Positions 1-6,250 are shown, numbered from the stretch's first letter. The stretch: 6,791 nucleotides of DNA from Deltaproteobacteria bacterium (GCA_030665705.1 DAOUZG010000102.1:1-6791), one strand, 5' to 3'. The notes: generated by a model not told the origin, from the letters alone. Numbers and translations: made by a program.

Positions 1-65
1 GGGCGCGTGCCTCGGGAACGGTGAGGTTCCAGGAGTGATCCAGGACGGGACGGGCCACGTCCCTT

Positions 66-398
66 CTAGGACTTCGTGAGCTTGCGCGCGGCACGCTTCA
101 TGAAGACCTCCATCTCCCGGACGGTCTGTAGGTCCCCCTGCTTTTGCGCCACGCGGATCCCCGACCGGAGTATCCGGATGGCGTCGTGGGGCCGCCCCGC
201 CTCGGACAGAGCCCGGCCGAGGTCCCGGTAGGCCGCGGAGTAACCCGGATTGAGCTGAGTCGCACGGGTGAACGCGTCGATCGCCTCTTCCAGCAGCCCA
301 CCGTCCAGGCAGGCCTTTCCGAAGCCGTACTGGGCCACGTCGTCGTTCGGCTCCCGCTCGGCGATCCGACGGAGCTGCTCGAGTCGATCCTCGCTCAC
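66..398 (-). CDS. small TPR-repeat protein
   Basis: This 110-residue protein consists of about two tetratricopeptide repeats. The first spans roughly residues 20-53 (YGFGKACLDGG, then EEAIDAFTRATQLNP) and the second roughly 54-87 (AAYRDLGRALSEAGRPHDAI). A basic helix follows, ending in KRAARKLTKS. TPR units are helical hairpins that mediate protein-protein contacts, and no catalytic motif is visible. There is no signal peptide or membrane segment, so it is probably cytoplasmic. The start is GTG at 398, and no ATG lies near it. The ribosome-binding site is poor (only AGAG directly before the GTG). It lies 91 bases downstream of the MoaD-like gene, on the same strand, so it may be the last gene of the molybdenum hydroxylase cluster or may have its own promoter. 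The TPR fold is secure; any role in assembling the hydroxylase would be a guess from position alone. Confidence 0.8.
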   Translation of the reverse strand: MSEDRLEQLRRIAEREPNDDVAQYGFGKACLDGGLLEEAIDAFTRATQLNPGYSAAYRDLGRALSEAGRPHDAIRILRSGIRVAQKQGDLQTVREMEVFMKRAARKLTKS

Positions 399-441
399 CT
401 CTGATTTGCTACATCGCCCAGCTCTCGGAGTCCAGCCCGCG

Positions 442-489
442 CCCGGCCCCGCCCCCGCGAGCCCCGAGCCTCGTGGGCAGCCGGCCGGG
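442..489 (-). other. large imperfect hairpin directly after the MoaD-like stop codon
   Basis: Perfect 7-base arms CCCGGCC (442-448) and GGCCGGG (483-489) enclose a second pairing, GCCC (451-454) with GGGC (475-478). A third pairing, CGAG (458-461) with CTCG (470-473), closes an 8-base loop. On the minus-strand RNA this gives about 15 pairs, interrupted by a small internal loop, a bulge and one C-A mismatch. It begins at the base after the TGA of the MoaD-like gene. No U-tract follows, so it is not a standard intrinsic terminator. It could reduce read-through into the TPR gene or protect the 3' end of the upstream message. The pairing is seen; the role is inferred. Confidence 0.35.
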
Positions 490-735
490 TCACCCCCCCG
501 ATATGGGGGGAAGGAAGTGGATTTGGCTGTCCGGTCCGACGGGCTCGAGGAGAGGGTCGTTCACGATCTCTCCGTCGATCGCGACCGCGATCCCGCCCCG
601 CAGGCGATCTCCGAGCGCGGGGAATCGGGCCTCGAGCGCACGAAAGACCCCGCGGATGTCGAGCGCCTCGACTTCGACCTGGTCGATCCCGCCCGTCTGC
701 GCCTGGAACGATTTCGGGAAGAAGATCGTGGCCAA
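490..735 (-). CDS. MoaD/ThiS-family sulfur-carrier protein
   Basis: This 81-residue ubiquitin-like protein has the typical MoaD length. It shows a VEVEALDIRGVFRALEARFPAL stretch (about 20-41), matching the family pattern of a beta strand followed by the main helix. An AIDGEIV strand follows (about 52-58), and the tail FLPPISGG ends in the Gly-Gly that is adenylated and converted to a thiocarboxylate. MoaD with MoaE makes molybdopterin synthase, which adds the dithiolene sulfurs to the cofactor. The start is TTG at 735, two bases after the TAG of the molybdopterin-subunit gene, so translation is probably coupled; only a weak purine-rich GAGAAAG precedes it. Sitting directly behind a molybdenum hydroxylase, it most likely serves molybdenum cofactor synthesis. 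A ThiS or other sulfur-carrier role cannot be excluded, because no MoaE, MoeB or ThiG gene is in view. Confidence 0.88.
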   Translation of the reverse strand: MATIFFPKSFQAQTGGIDQVEVEALDIRGVFRALEARFPALGDRLRGGIAVAIDGEIVNDPLLEPVGPDSQIHFLPPISGG

Positions 736-737
736 CT

Positions 738-2999
738 CTACTTTCTCGATTGCAGCCCTTCGAGAACCCGCGGAGGAGACATCGGAACTCGGTAGAAGCG
801 CACGCCCGTTGCGCGGAAGAGGGCGTTGGCTACTGCCGCGAGGGGAGGGACGATCGGAACCTCACCGACTCCGCGGACCCCGTGGGGGTGGCTGGGGTTC
901 GGAACCTCAACCAGAACCGTGTCGATCATCGGCAGGTCCGAGGCCACCGGAATCCGATAGTCCAGGAATCCCGCGTTCAGCAAGACCCCGTTCTCGTCGT
1001 AGACGAACTCTTCGTTCAGTGCCCAGCCGATCCCCTGGGCCACCCCCCCCTGGAGCTGCCCTTCCACGTAGCTCGGGTGCACGGCCTTACCCACGTCCTG
1101 GACCGCCGTGTACCGAACGACCTGGACCCGGCCGGTGTCGGGATCTATCTCGGTGTCGCAGATATGTGTTCCAAAGCCAGGGCCCGCCCCGCGCGCGGTC
1201 AAGGAAGCCTGTCCCGAGATGGGACCTCCGGTCCTGACCGCCTGTCGGACGATTTCTCGGAGGCTCAGTGGATCCTTCGCTTCGCCGTTTCGGCAATGCG
1301 CCTCCCCCTCGCGCCACTCGACCTGTTCGACGGGCACCTCCCAGATGAGGGCGGCCCGCTTGCAGAGCTGACGCACGACATCGCGCGTGGCCTCGATCAC
1401 GGCCATCCCGGTGGCGAAGGTGACTCGGCTGCCGCCCGTCACGTCGTTGTACCCGATGGTCTCCGTGTCCGCGACGACCGGGCGAACGCGCTCAACCGGG
1501 ATCCCGAGCTCCTCTGCGGCCATGAGGGCAAGCGAAACCCGAGAGCCCCCGATGTCCGGACACCCCGAGACAACGACCGCGGAGCCATCCTCGGTCAGGT
1601 TCACGGCAGCCGTCGACTGCATACCGGCATTGAACCAGAACCCGCAGGCCACGCCTCGGCCCTGGTTCGGCGCGAGTGGGGCCCGGTAGTGGGGATGGTT
1701 TCGGGCGGCCTCGAGCGTCTCGACGAAGCCAATCGCCTTGAAGGTTGGGCCGTACACCGCCTGCGACCCCGTCCGCACCGCGTTCCGGAGCCGCAACTCG
1801 AGCGGGTCGAGTGCCAGCTCCTGCGCGATCTCGTCGAGCGCGGACTCCGCGGCGAAGGCTGCCATCGATGATCCGGGCGCCCGGTAGGCGTTCGTCTTGG
1901 GCTTGTTTACCACGACGTCGTAGCCCTCGATCCGAACGTTCTCGAGCTGGTACGGGGCAAGCATCGTCATCGCTCCCGGAACCACGGGCGATCCCGGGAA
2001 GGCTCCGGCCGCGTAGACCAGCCGAACCTTCACGGCGGCGATCGTACCGTCCTTTCTTGCCCCCATCCTCACGCGGATCGAGGTGGCCGACGTGGGTCCC
2101 GTGGCACGGAACACCTCTTCTCGATCCATCACGAGCTTCACGGGACGTCCCGCACGTCTCGACAACAGGATTGCGAGTGGCTCGACGTAGACGGTCGTTT
2201 TTCCGCCGAACCCGCCACCAATCTCACTCGGAATGACCTTGATCTGAGAGATCGGCAGTTGCAGGACCTTCGAACAGAAGGACCTCACCAGGAAGGGACC
2301 CTGGGTACAACACCAGAGTACCGACTGGCCATCCTCGGCGGTGCTTGCGACGGCCGCGTGGGGCTCGATGTAACCCTGATGCACGGTTTCGGTGCGGTAT
2401 TCTCGCTCGATCACCACGTCCGCTTCGGCGAAACCCTTCTCGGTGTCTCCCCGCTCGATCACGATCCGTGCGGCAACGTTTGACGGGGTCTCGGGCCGGG
2501 GGTCGACGCCGCGTGTGTAGAGGTCATCGTGCAGGAGAGGGGCATCCGGGGCCATGGCTGCCTCTACGTCGAGAACGGGGCGGAGGATCTCGTAGTCGAC
2601 CTCGATCCGCCCGAGCGCCTCTTCGGCAATGCGGGGATTCGTCGCCGCAACAGCGGCAACAGGATGCCCGTGGTACAGCACCTTGTCTCGGGCTAGGACG
2701 TTTCGGGACAGATCCCGGAAGTCGACCGGTCCTCCCTCCCCTCCGGTGCCGTGCTCAGAGGGAATCTCGGGACGATCCGCACTCGTAATGACGGCCCGTA
2801 CCCCCTCGAGCTGAAGCGCGGGTCGGGGGTCGATGCGGCGAATGTGCGCGTGGGCGTGGGAGCTGCGCAGAACCTTTCCGTACAGCATTCCGGGCAGGGA
2901 GAGGTCCGCGCCGAACCGCGCTCGTCCGGTGACCTTGTCCAGGCCATCGTGTCGGATGGGTCGGGTCCCGACGGAGTGGAACTTACGCGGTTCGCTCAC
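738..2999 (-). CDS. xanthine dehydrogenase-family molybdopterin-binding (large) subunit, substrate unknown
   Basis: This 753-residue protein is the catalytic subunit of a molybdenum hydroxylase, with the usual length for the separate large subunit. The N-terminal a/b hammerhead domain is marked by GLDKVTGRARFGADL (19-33). The cofactor domains show EIGGGFGGK (259-267), NAYRAPGSS (370-378), QLQGGVAQG (648-656) and GVRGVGE (707-713), whose Glu713 matches the catalytic base of the family. These enzymes hydroxylate carbon centres with water and pass electrons to FeS and FAD subunits. The CO dehydrogenase loop with its active-site Cys (AYRCSFR) is absent; here it reads AYRAPG. The usual GQG cofactor motif reads DIGGSR (482-487). 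I start at GTG 2999 because it overlaps the FeS gene stop as GTGA and has GGAGGGGAG just upstream. The open frame runs 119 codons further, but only as a shadow of the FeS gene. The substrate could be an N-heterocycle, aldehyde, aromatic acyl-CoA or something else. Confidence 0.93.
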   Translation of the reverse strand: MSEPRKFHSVGTRPIRHDGLDKVTGRARFGADLSLPGMLYGKVLRSSHAHAHIRRIDPRPALQLEGVRAVITSADRPEIPSEHGTGGEGGPVDFRDLSRNVLARDKVLYHGHPVAAVAATNPRIAEEALGRIEVDYEILRPVLDVEAAMAPDAPLLHDDLYTRGVDPRPETPSNVAARIVIERGDTEKGFAEADVVIEREYRTETVHQGYIEPHAAVASTAEDGQSVLWCCTQGPFLVRSFCSKVLQLPISQIKVIPSEIGGGFGGKTTVYVEPLAILLSRRAGRPVKLVMDREEVFRATGPTSATSIRVRMGARKDGTIAAVKVRLVYAAGAFPGSPVVPGAMTMLAPYQLENVRIEGYDVVVNKPKTNAYRAPGSSMAAFAAESALDEIAQELALDPLELRLRNAVRTGSQAVYGPTFKAIGFVETLEAARNHPHYRAPLAPNQGRGVACGFWFNAGMQSTAAVNLTEDGSAVVVSGCPDIGGSRVSLALMAAEELGIPVERVRPVVADTETIGYNDVTGGSRVTFATGMAVIEATRDVVRQLCKRAALIWEVPVEQVEWREGEAHCRNGEAKDPLSLREIVRQAVRTGGPISGQASLTARGAGPGFGTHICDTEIDPDTGRVQVVRYTAVQDVGKAVHPSYVEGQLQGGVAQGIGWALNEEFVYDENGVLLNAGFLDYRIPVASDLPMIDTVLVEVPNPSHPHGVRGVGEVPIVPPLAAVANALFRATGVRFYRVPMSPPRVLEGLQSRK

Positions 3000-3481
3000 G
3001 GGCTCTCCCCTCCGATCTCGACGGCCGCGTCCAGAACCGCGCGAACGACTTTGTCGTAGCCCGTGCACCGACAAAGATTCCCGGCCAGCGCGTAGCGTAC
3101 CTCCTGCTCGGTCGGCTGGGGATTTCGGTCGAGGAGCGCTTTGGCAGCAACCAGGAGCCCCGGCGTGCAGACTCCGCACTGGAGCGCGGCTTCCTCCAAG
3201 AATTTTTTCTGGAGCGGATGGAGATGCTCTCCCGAGGCGATCCCCTCCACGGTTCCGATGGATCGTCCCTCCGCCTCCACCGCGAGGACGAGACAGGCGC
3301 ACGCGAGACGTCCGTCGAGCGTGATCGTGCACGCTCCACAGTCCCCGGTCCCGCACCCCTCCTTCGTCCCCGTGAGCTGGAGCTCCTCGCGGAGAACCTC
3401 GAGCAGCGTCTGAGGAGGGTCGCAGAGAAACTCGATCGGCTCCCCGTTCACGATGGTGGAGACGTGACTCTTCCTGGCCAA
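2996..3481 (-). CDS. molybdenum hydroxylase [2Fe-2S] (small) subunit
   Basis: This 161-residue protein carries the two [2Fe-2S] clusters that relay electrons from the molybdenum site to FAD. The N-terminal plant-type ferredoxin domain has Cys43, Cys48, Cys51 and Cys63 (EGCGTGDCGAC, then CAC). The C-terminal helical domain has Cys102 and Cys105 (QCGVCTPG) and Cys137 and Cys139 (LCRCTGY). All eight expected ligands are present, and the length is normal for CoxS/HcrC-type subunits. It has no twin-arginine or other signal, so the complex is probably cytoplasmic. The start is TTG at 3481, one base after the FAD gene's TAG. It is supported by GAGGAGGG six bases upstream and by the lack of a better start. 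The stop TGA overlaps the GTG of the large subunit gene. I see no defect in the gene. Confidence 0.96.
   Translation of the reverse strand: MARKSHVSTIVNGEPIEFLCDPPQTLLEVLREELQLTGTKEGCGTGDCGACTITLDGRLACACLVLAVEAEGRSIGTVEGIASGEHLHPLQKKFLEEAALQCGVCTPGLLVAAKALLDRNPQPTEQEVRYALAGNLCRCTGYDKVVRAVLDAAVEIGGESP
3003..3013 (-). promoter_or_regulatory. ribosome-binding site fixing the large-subunit GTG start
   Basis: On the minus strand this reads GGAGGGGAGAG and lies just before the GTG at 2999, inside the last codons of the FeS gene (encoding GGES). It decides the start of the large subunit against the much longer open frame upstream. Confidence 0.7.
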
Positions 3482-3482
3482 A

Positions 3483-4355
3483 CTAGGCCCTCCTCATTGC
3501 GCGGTCTCGCGCGATGGCGAGTGAGCGCCGCGTCAAGACCCCGGCCAGGTGACGGCGGTACCAGGCCGGAGCGCGAAGATCGTCAATCGGTCGGGCTGCA
3601 GCTCTCGCCTCCTCGGCAGCGAGCTCGAGCGCCTCGGTTCCGAGGTCTGTGCCGACGAGAGCCTCCTCGGCTGCGGGGACCCGGATCGCCGTTGGCGCGA
3701 CGGCGCCGAGCGCGACGCGCGCGGCGGTGCAGCGTCCCTCGCCGTCGAGGGTGACGCAGACACCCGCCCCGACCACCGCGATGTCCATCTCGGTCCTCGG
3801 CGTGAACCGCAGATACGCGTCTCCAGACCCGGTCGGCGGCGCGGGAATGCGAAGCTCCACCAGGAGCTCTCCCGTCTGGAGCACGGTCTCCCCCGGACCC
3901 GTCGCGAAGGCTTCCACGGGAACCGACCTCGTTCTTTCCGGGCCCGCGATCACGCACTCGGCTCCGAGCGCGATGAGGGCGGGCACCGTGTCAGCCGCGG
4001 GCGATGCGTTGCAGACGTTTCCACCCACCGACGCGCGCCCCTGGATCTGCTCAGACCCGATCAGCTCCGCGGCCTCTAGGAATCCCGGAAAAATCCGACG
4101 CAGCTCTCGGTGCTCGCGGATTGCAGCGCAAGGGACGGCTGCCCCTAGCCGTAGCACGGTTCCGTCGAACTCGAGCCGGAGCGTCTCGGGAATCCGCTTC
4201 ACGTCGACTATCAGCCGAAGATGCCGGACGCCTGTCCGCATCTGTACGATGAGATCGGTGCCCCCCGCGAGAACTCGGGCGTCTCCGTTCCCCTTCGCGA
4301 GAAGCGCGACCGCCTCCTCCACGGTCCGCGGCGCCTCGTACCGGAACGATTTCAC
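3483..4355 (-). CDS. molybdenum hydroxylase FAD-binding (medium) subunit
   Basis: This 290-residue protein is the flavin subunit, a CoxM/CutM-type member of the VAO-like FAD-binding family and of normal length. It takes electrons from the FeS subunit and hands them to an acceptor. The N-terminal VKSFRYEAPRTVEEAVALL is typical of the family. The two FAD pyrophosphate loops are AGGTDL (residues 30-35) and SVGGN (109-113), the latter followed by NASPAADTVPALIALGA. The C-terminal CO dehydrogenase flavoprotein domain includes TPRTEMDIAVVGAGV and an AVAPTAIR stretch. No Cys-rich insertion is seen, so it is not the 4Fe-4S-bearing subunit of 4-hydroxybenzoyl-CoA reductase. I chose GTG at 4355, giving the family N-terminus with GGAGG five bases upstream, over GTG at 4379, which adds eight residues and would place the ribosome-binding site inside the gene. 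It is the first gene of the tightly packed cluster. Confidence 0.94.
   Translation of the reverse strand: MKSFRYEAPRTVEEAVALLAKGNGDARVLAGGTDLIVQMRTGVRHLRLIVDVKRIPETLRLEFDGTVLRLGAAVPCAAIREHRELRRIFPGFLEAAELIGSEQIQGRASVGGNVCNASPAADTVPALIALGAECVIAGPERTRSVPVEAFATGPGETVLQTGELLVELRIPAPPTGSGDAYLRFTPRTEMDIAVVGAGVCVTLDGEGRCTAARVALGAVAPTAIRVPAAEEALVGTDLGTEALELAAEEARAAARPIDDLRAPAWYRRHLAGVLTRRSLAIARDRAMRRA
3488..3495 (-). promoter_or_regulatory. ribosome-binding site for the TTG-started FeS subunit
   Basis: On the minus strand this is GAGGAGGG, six bases before TTG 3481 and overlapping the last codons of the FAD subunit gene. It is the main support for the unusual TTG start. Confidence 0.75.
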
Positions 4356-4360
4356 GTGAG

Positions 4361-4371
4361 CCTCCCTCTCC
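4361..4371 (-). promoter_or_regulatory. ribosome-binding site for the FAD subunit
   Basis: The minus strand reads GGAGAGGGAGG, ending five bases before GTG 4355. It favours this start over the in-frame GTG at 4379. Confidence 0.7.
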
Positions 4372-4390
4372 AGCCGCACCGCCGGCCCCT

Positions 4391-4396
4391 ATGATA
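4391..4396 (-). promoter_or_regulatory. possible -10 element for the molybdenum hydroxylase cluster
   Basis: The minus strand reads TATCAT, an AT-rich hexamer that stands out in the GC-rich 103-base gap between the AI-2E-family gene and the FAD subunit gene. It would give a leader of about 30 bases before GTG 4355. No convincing -35 box lies 16-18 bases upstream, so this is tentative. The cluster could also be read through from the membrane-protein gene. Confidence 0.25.
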
Positions 4397-4421
4397 CTCC
4401 GTCGGCCGTTCTTCGAGGTGC

Positions 4422-4445
4422 CCGGGTTCCTGCACACGAACCGGG
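4422..4445 (-). terminator. weak hairpin after the AI-2E-family gene
   Basis: GGTTC (4425-4429) pairs with GAACC (4438-4442) around an 8-base loop, with two more C-G pairs beyond a G-G mismatch. It begins 13 bases after the TAG of the membrane-protein gene. No U-run follows on the minus strand, so it is at best a weak or factor-assisted stop. Confidence 0.2.
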
Positions 4446-4458
4446 TGAGAAGTCCGGG

Positions 4459-5466
4459 CTAACCCTTGCTCAGCCGACCCGCCATGATCCGAGCCACCGG
4501 GCGTGTGAGCTCGGACTGCTCGAGCAGGATCTTCAGGACAGCGGTGATGGGGGTCGCCAGCAGCATCCCGACAATTCCCCAGAGCACGCCCCAGAAGATC
4601 AGGGCGATGAGTATCACGACGGGATGAAGGTCGAGGGATTCTCCCATGGTCTTGGGCTCTACGAAGTTCCCGATAAAGAGCTGCACGCTCCCCGGCAGTG
4701 CCAGAGCCAGGACCAGGGTCACCCACGACGTCTCGGGGCTGACCAGGAGGATCGGAAGCGGAAGCAGCGTCGCGATGATCGACCCGATGCTCGGGATGAA
4801 GTTCAGGAGGAACGCGAGGAATCCGAACACGGGCGCGAGGTCCACGCCCAGCGCATAGAGGATCAGACCGACGAGCAGGCCGGTCACCGCGGAGAGCGCG
4901 ATCTTCGCGACGATGTAACGCTCGATGCGCGACTCGATCTTCTCCCAAACGGCGTTCTCGGATCGCGACGTCCGTTGCCCACCGAGCAGAAGGAAGACCA
5001 GGAAGATCAGCACGAGCACCGCATTGGAAAAGATGCCGAGGATCGCGTTGGTGAGACGCATGAGCGTCGACCCGATCGGAATGGCGGAGAGCTGCTCCCG
5101 CAGTTCTTCCGCGCCGAGCCCGAATCGCTCGGCTCCAGCGAACTCCGCCCCCTGTCTCACGAGCCGCGCAATCTGCTCCTGGTAGACGGGAGCGTTCTCG
5201 GCGAGCTGCCCGAGCGACGAGGAGAGGAAGGTCCCGATGACGGGGACGAGGAGAAACCCCACCAGAAAGACCGCGCCAATGGCGAGCGGACGCGGCACCC
5301 GCGCCCTCCGCGTCAGCAGCTCCACCACCGGGTTGATCGCGAACGTCAGGAACACCGCCAGCACGAACGGGATCATCACCGTCCGCAGCCAGTAGAGCGC
5401 CACCGCCCCCGCGAAGGTGGTGAGCATCAACAGGCAGATCGTCTGGAGGCGTTGCTCGCGGTCCAT
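4459..5466 (-). CDS. AI-2E family (PerM/TqsA-like) transporter
   Basis: This 335-residue polytopic inner-membrane protein has the family's usual length. Hydrophobic segments occur at about residues 13-45 (two helices), 61-83, 145-162, 188-206, 212-245 and 250-266, with a long pair at 281-312. The hydrophilic stretch at about 85-140 is the family's extramembrane region. Diagnostic motifs are LNFIPSIGS (221-229) and the C-terminal PKTMGESLDLHPVVIL (271-286), followed by FWGVLWGIVGMLLATPI. Members include the AI-2 exporter TqsA and some cation/H+ antiporters, but most are untested, so the cargo is unknown. I start at ATG 5466 (MDREQRLQ). The frame stays open to 5601, but that extension overlaps the divergent lipoprotein gene and looks like its shadow. 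No good ribosome-binding site is visible. It lies 103 bases upstream of the hydroxylase cluster on the same strand, with no evident functional link. Confidence 0.92.
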   Translation of the reverse strand: MDREQRLQTICLLMLTTFAGAVALYWLRTVMIPFVLAVFLTFAINPVVELLTRRARVPRPLAIGAVFLVGFLLVPVIGTFLSSSLGQLAENAPVYQEQIARLVRQGAEFAGAERFGLGAEELREQLSAIPIGSTLMRLTNAILGIFSNAVLVLIFLVFLLLGGQRTSRSENAVWEKIESRIERYIVAKIALSAVTGLLVGLILYALGVDLAPVFGFLAFLLNFIPSIGSIIATLLPLPILLVSPETSWVTLVLALALPGSVQLFIGNFVEPKTMGESLDLHPVVILIALIFWGVLWGIVGMLLATPITAVLKILLEQSELTRPVARIMAGRLSKG

Positions 5467-5502
5467 GCTCAAGGAAGGTCCCAACGGCCCATCGTGGCCT
5501 GG

Positions 5503-5509
5503 TATTCTA
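5503..5509. promoter_or_regulatory. possible shared divergent -10 element
   Basis: TATTCTA is the only AT-rich spot in the 50-base gap between two divergent genes. On the plus strand TATTCT (5503-5508) fits the TAnnnT pattern, and on the minus strand TAGAAT (5509-5504) does too. The plus-strand transcript would start almost at the lipoprotein ATG (5517), which has no ribosome-binding site, implying a leaderless message. The minus-strand transcript would have a leader of about 30 bases before ATG 5466. No -35 box is clear on either strand. Confidence 0.35.
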
Positions 5510-5516
5510 ACGACAA

Positions 5517-6194
5517 ATGTCTCGAGCGATGCCACTCCGGGTTGTTGCGGTGGTTGCGGTGACGCTTGCGGGCTGCAGCGGCACTCGGGTCGAGGGTGCA
5601 CTCGGACTCCCGGGGGCGGAGACCCCCGTGCGCGTCACAGACGTCGTCGGACGGGGTGACTATCTCGAGGCCACACTCCTCGGCACGGGGGCGGAGCACC
5701 TGGGTGGCAGGGTCATGCGTCCGGGCCTGGCCCTGCGGTTCTTCTTCCCGTGGGAGCCAACCTGCCGAGGCGTTCTCGTTCCCGAAGCGGAGGTGGCGTA
5801 CGTCGAAGGAGGACGACTCGGCCGCGTTCGGAGCGCGAAGGGCGAGTGCGATCCGGTTGGAATCGGGTCGCTTCGGGCGTGGCGGGACCGGCGACCGCGC
5901 CGGCGCGAGGATCGGCTCGGGATCCCCAGGAGCCAGGCCGTCTTCGAGGTGATCTATCGGGACGAGGAGGTTGCCCTCGTCCGTGGCCGCTTCCCCCTGG
6001 CGAACCGGTTCGATTGGGTCGGAGGCAACGACACCATCGCGGCGATCCCGCGTACGCCTGAGTGTGAGAGGGTTCTGGAGCGGGGCGTGGCAGCCCTGGA
6101 ATTCCGCGTCAGGGGTGACGACCCGCTTCGGCTAATCGAAGATAGGGGCTACTGTCCGGTCATCGGGCTGATCCATCCCGGCTCGAGACCCTGA
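5517..6194 (+). CDS. putative lipoprotein of unknown function
   Basis: This 225-residue protein begins with a short lipoprotein signal: a basic start (MSRAMPLR), a hydrophobic core (VVAVVAVTLA) and the lipobox LAGC with Cys20. The mature protein should therefore be lipid-anchored outside the cytoplasmic membrane. I do not recognise the mature domain. It contains four further cysteines (83, 111, 183 and 213) that could form two disulfides, a very basic patch WRDRRPRRRED (122-132), and alternating hydrophobic stretches such as AVFEVIYRDEEVALVRG that suggest beta structure. The start is ATG 5517; an in-frame ATG at 5529 would shorten the signal by four residues. Neither has a clear ribosome-binding site. 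It is divergent from the AI-2E-family gene and convergent with the dehydrogenase gene, so it is probably a single-gene unit. The signal peptide and continuous coding support a real gene. Confidence 0.75.
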   Translation: MSRAMPLRVVAVVAVTLAGCSGTRVEGALGLPGAETPVRVTDVVGRGDYLEATLLGTGAEHLGGRVMRPGLALRFFFPWEPTCRGVLVPEAEVAYVEGGRLGRVRSAKGECDPVGIGSLRAWRDRRPRRREDRLGIPRSQAVFEVIYRDEEVALVRGRFPLANRFDWVGGNDTIAAIPRTPECERVLERGVAALEFRVRGDDPLRLIEDRGYCPVIGLIHPGSRP

Positions 6195-6217
6195 TCTCCA
6201 GCGGGAACGGATCCGGC

Positions 6218-6250
6218 CCGGGCGGCTCTCGTGGCGCAACGGGCGCCCGG
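6218..6250. terminator. possible bidirectional hairpin between convergent genes
   Basis: CCGGGCG (6218-6224) and CGCCCGG (6244-6250) are perfect 7-base inverted repeats around a 19-base loop. The right arm also forms the 10-base palindrome CGGGCGCCCG (6240-6249). This fills the 56-base gap between two convergent genes, where a shared terminator would be expected. There is no T-run on either side, so the call rests on position and pairing only. Confidence 0.25.

Noticed and set aside
47..63. GGGAC/GTCCC hairpin just after the TPR gene stop, as a terminator
   Set aside because: It has only five pairs with a 7-base loop and no T-run. Such short pairings are common by chance in GC-rich DNA. Nothing else could be assigned in positions 1-65.
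750..1871. A 373-codon plus-strand frame antisense to the large-subunit gene
   Set aside because: It is a long open frame expected in high-GC DNA opposite a real gene. It shows no recognisable motif and has no credible start context.
3000..3356. A 119-codon N-terminal extension of the large-subunit frame
   Set aside because: It overlaps the well-supported FeS subunit gene in another frame and is rich in Arg, Gly and Ser like a shadow frame. The GTG at 2999 has a ribosome-binding site and gives the normal family length.
3483..4355. Assigning the cluster as 4-hydroxybenzoyl-CoA reductase
   Set aside because: The FAD subunit shows no Cys-rich insertion for an extra 4Fe-4S cluster, which marks the HcrB subunit of that enzyme.
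4624..5562. A 312-codon plus-strand frame antisense to the AI-2E-family gene
   Set aside because: Its product is almost entirely charged residues and Gln, with no domain. The opposite strand encodes a textbook membrane protein.
5467..5601. A 45-residue N-terminal extension of the AI-2E-family protein
   Set aside because: It would overlap the lipoprotein signal sequence on the other strand and cover the only intergenic space. The stretch is Pro/Gln-rich, and the family begins near the first membrane helix.
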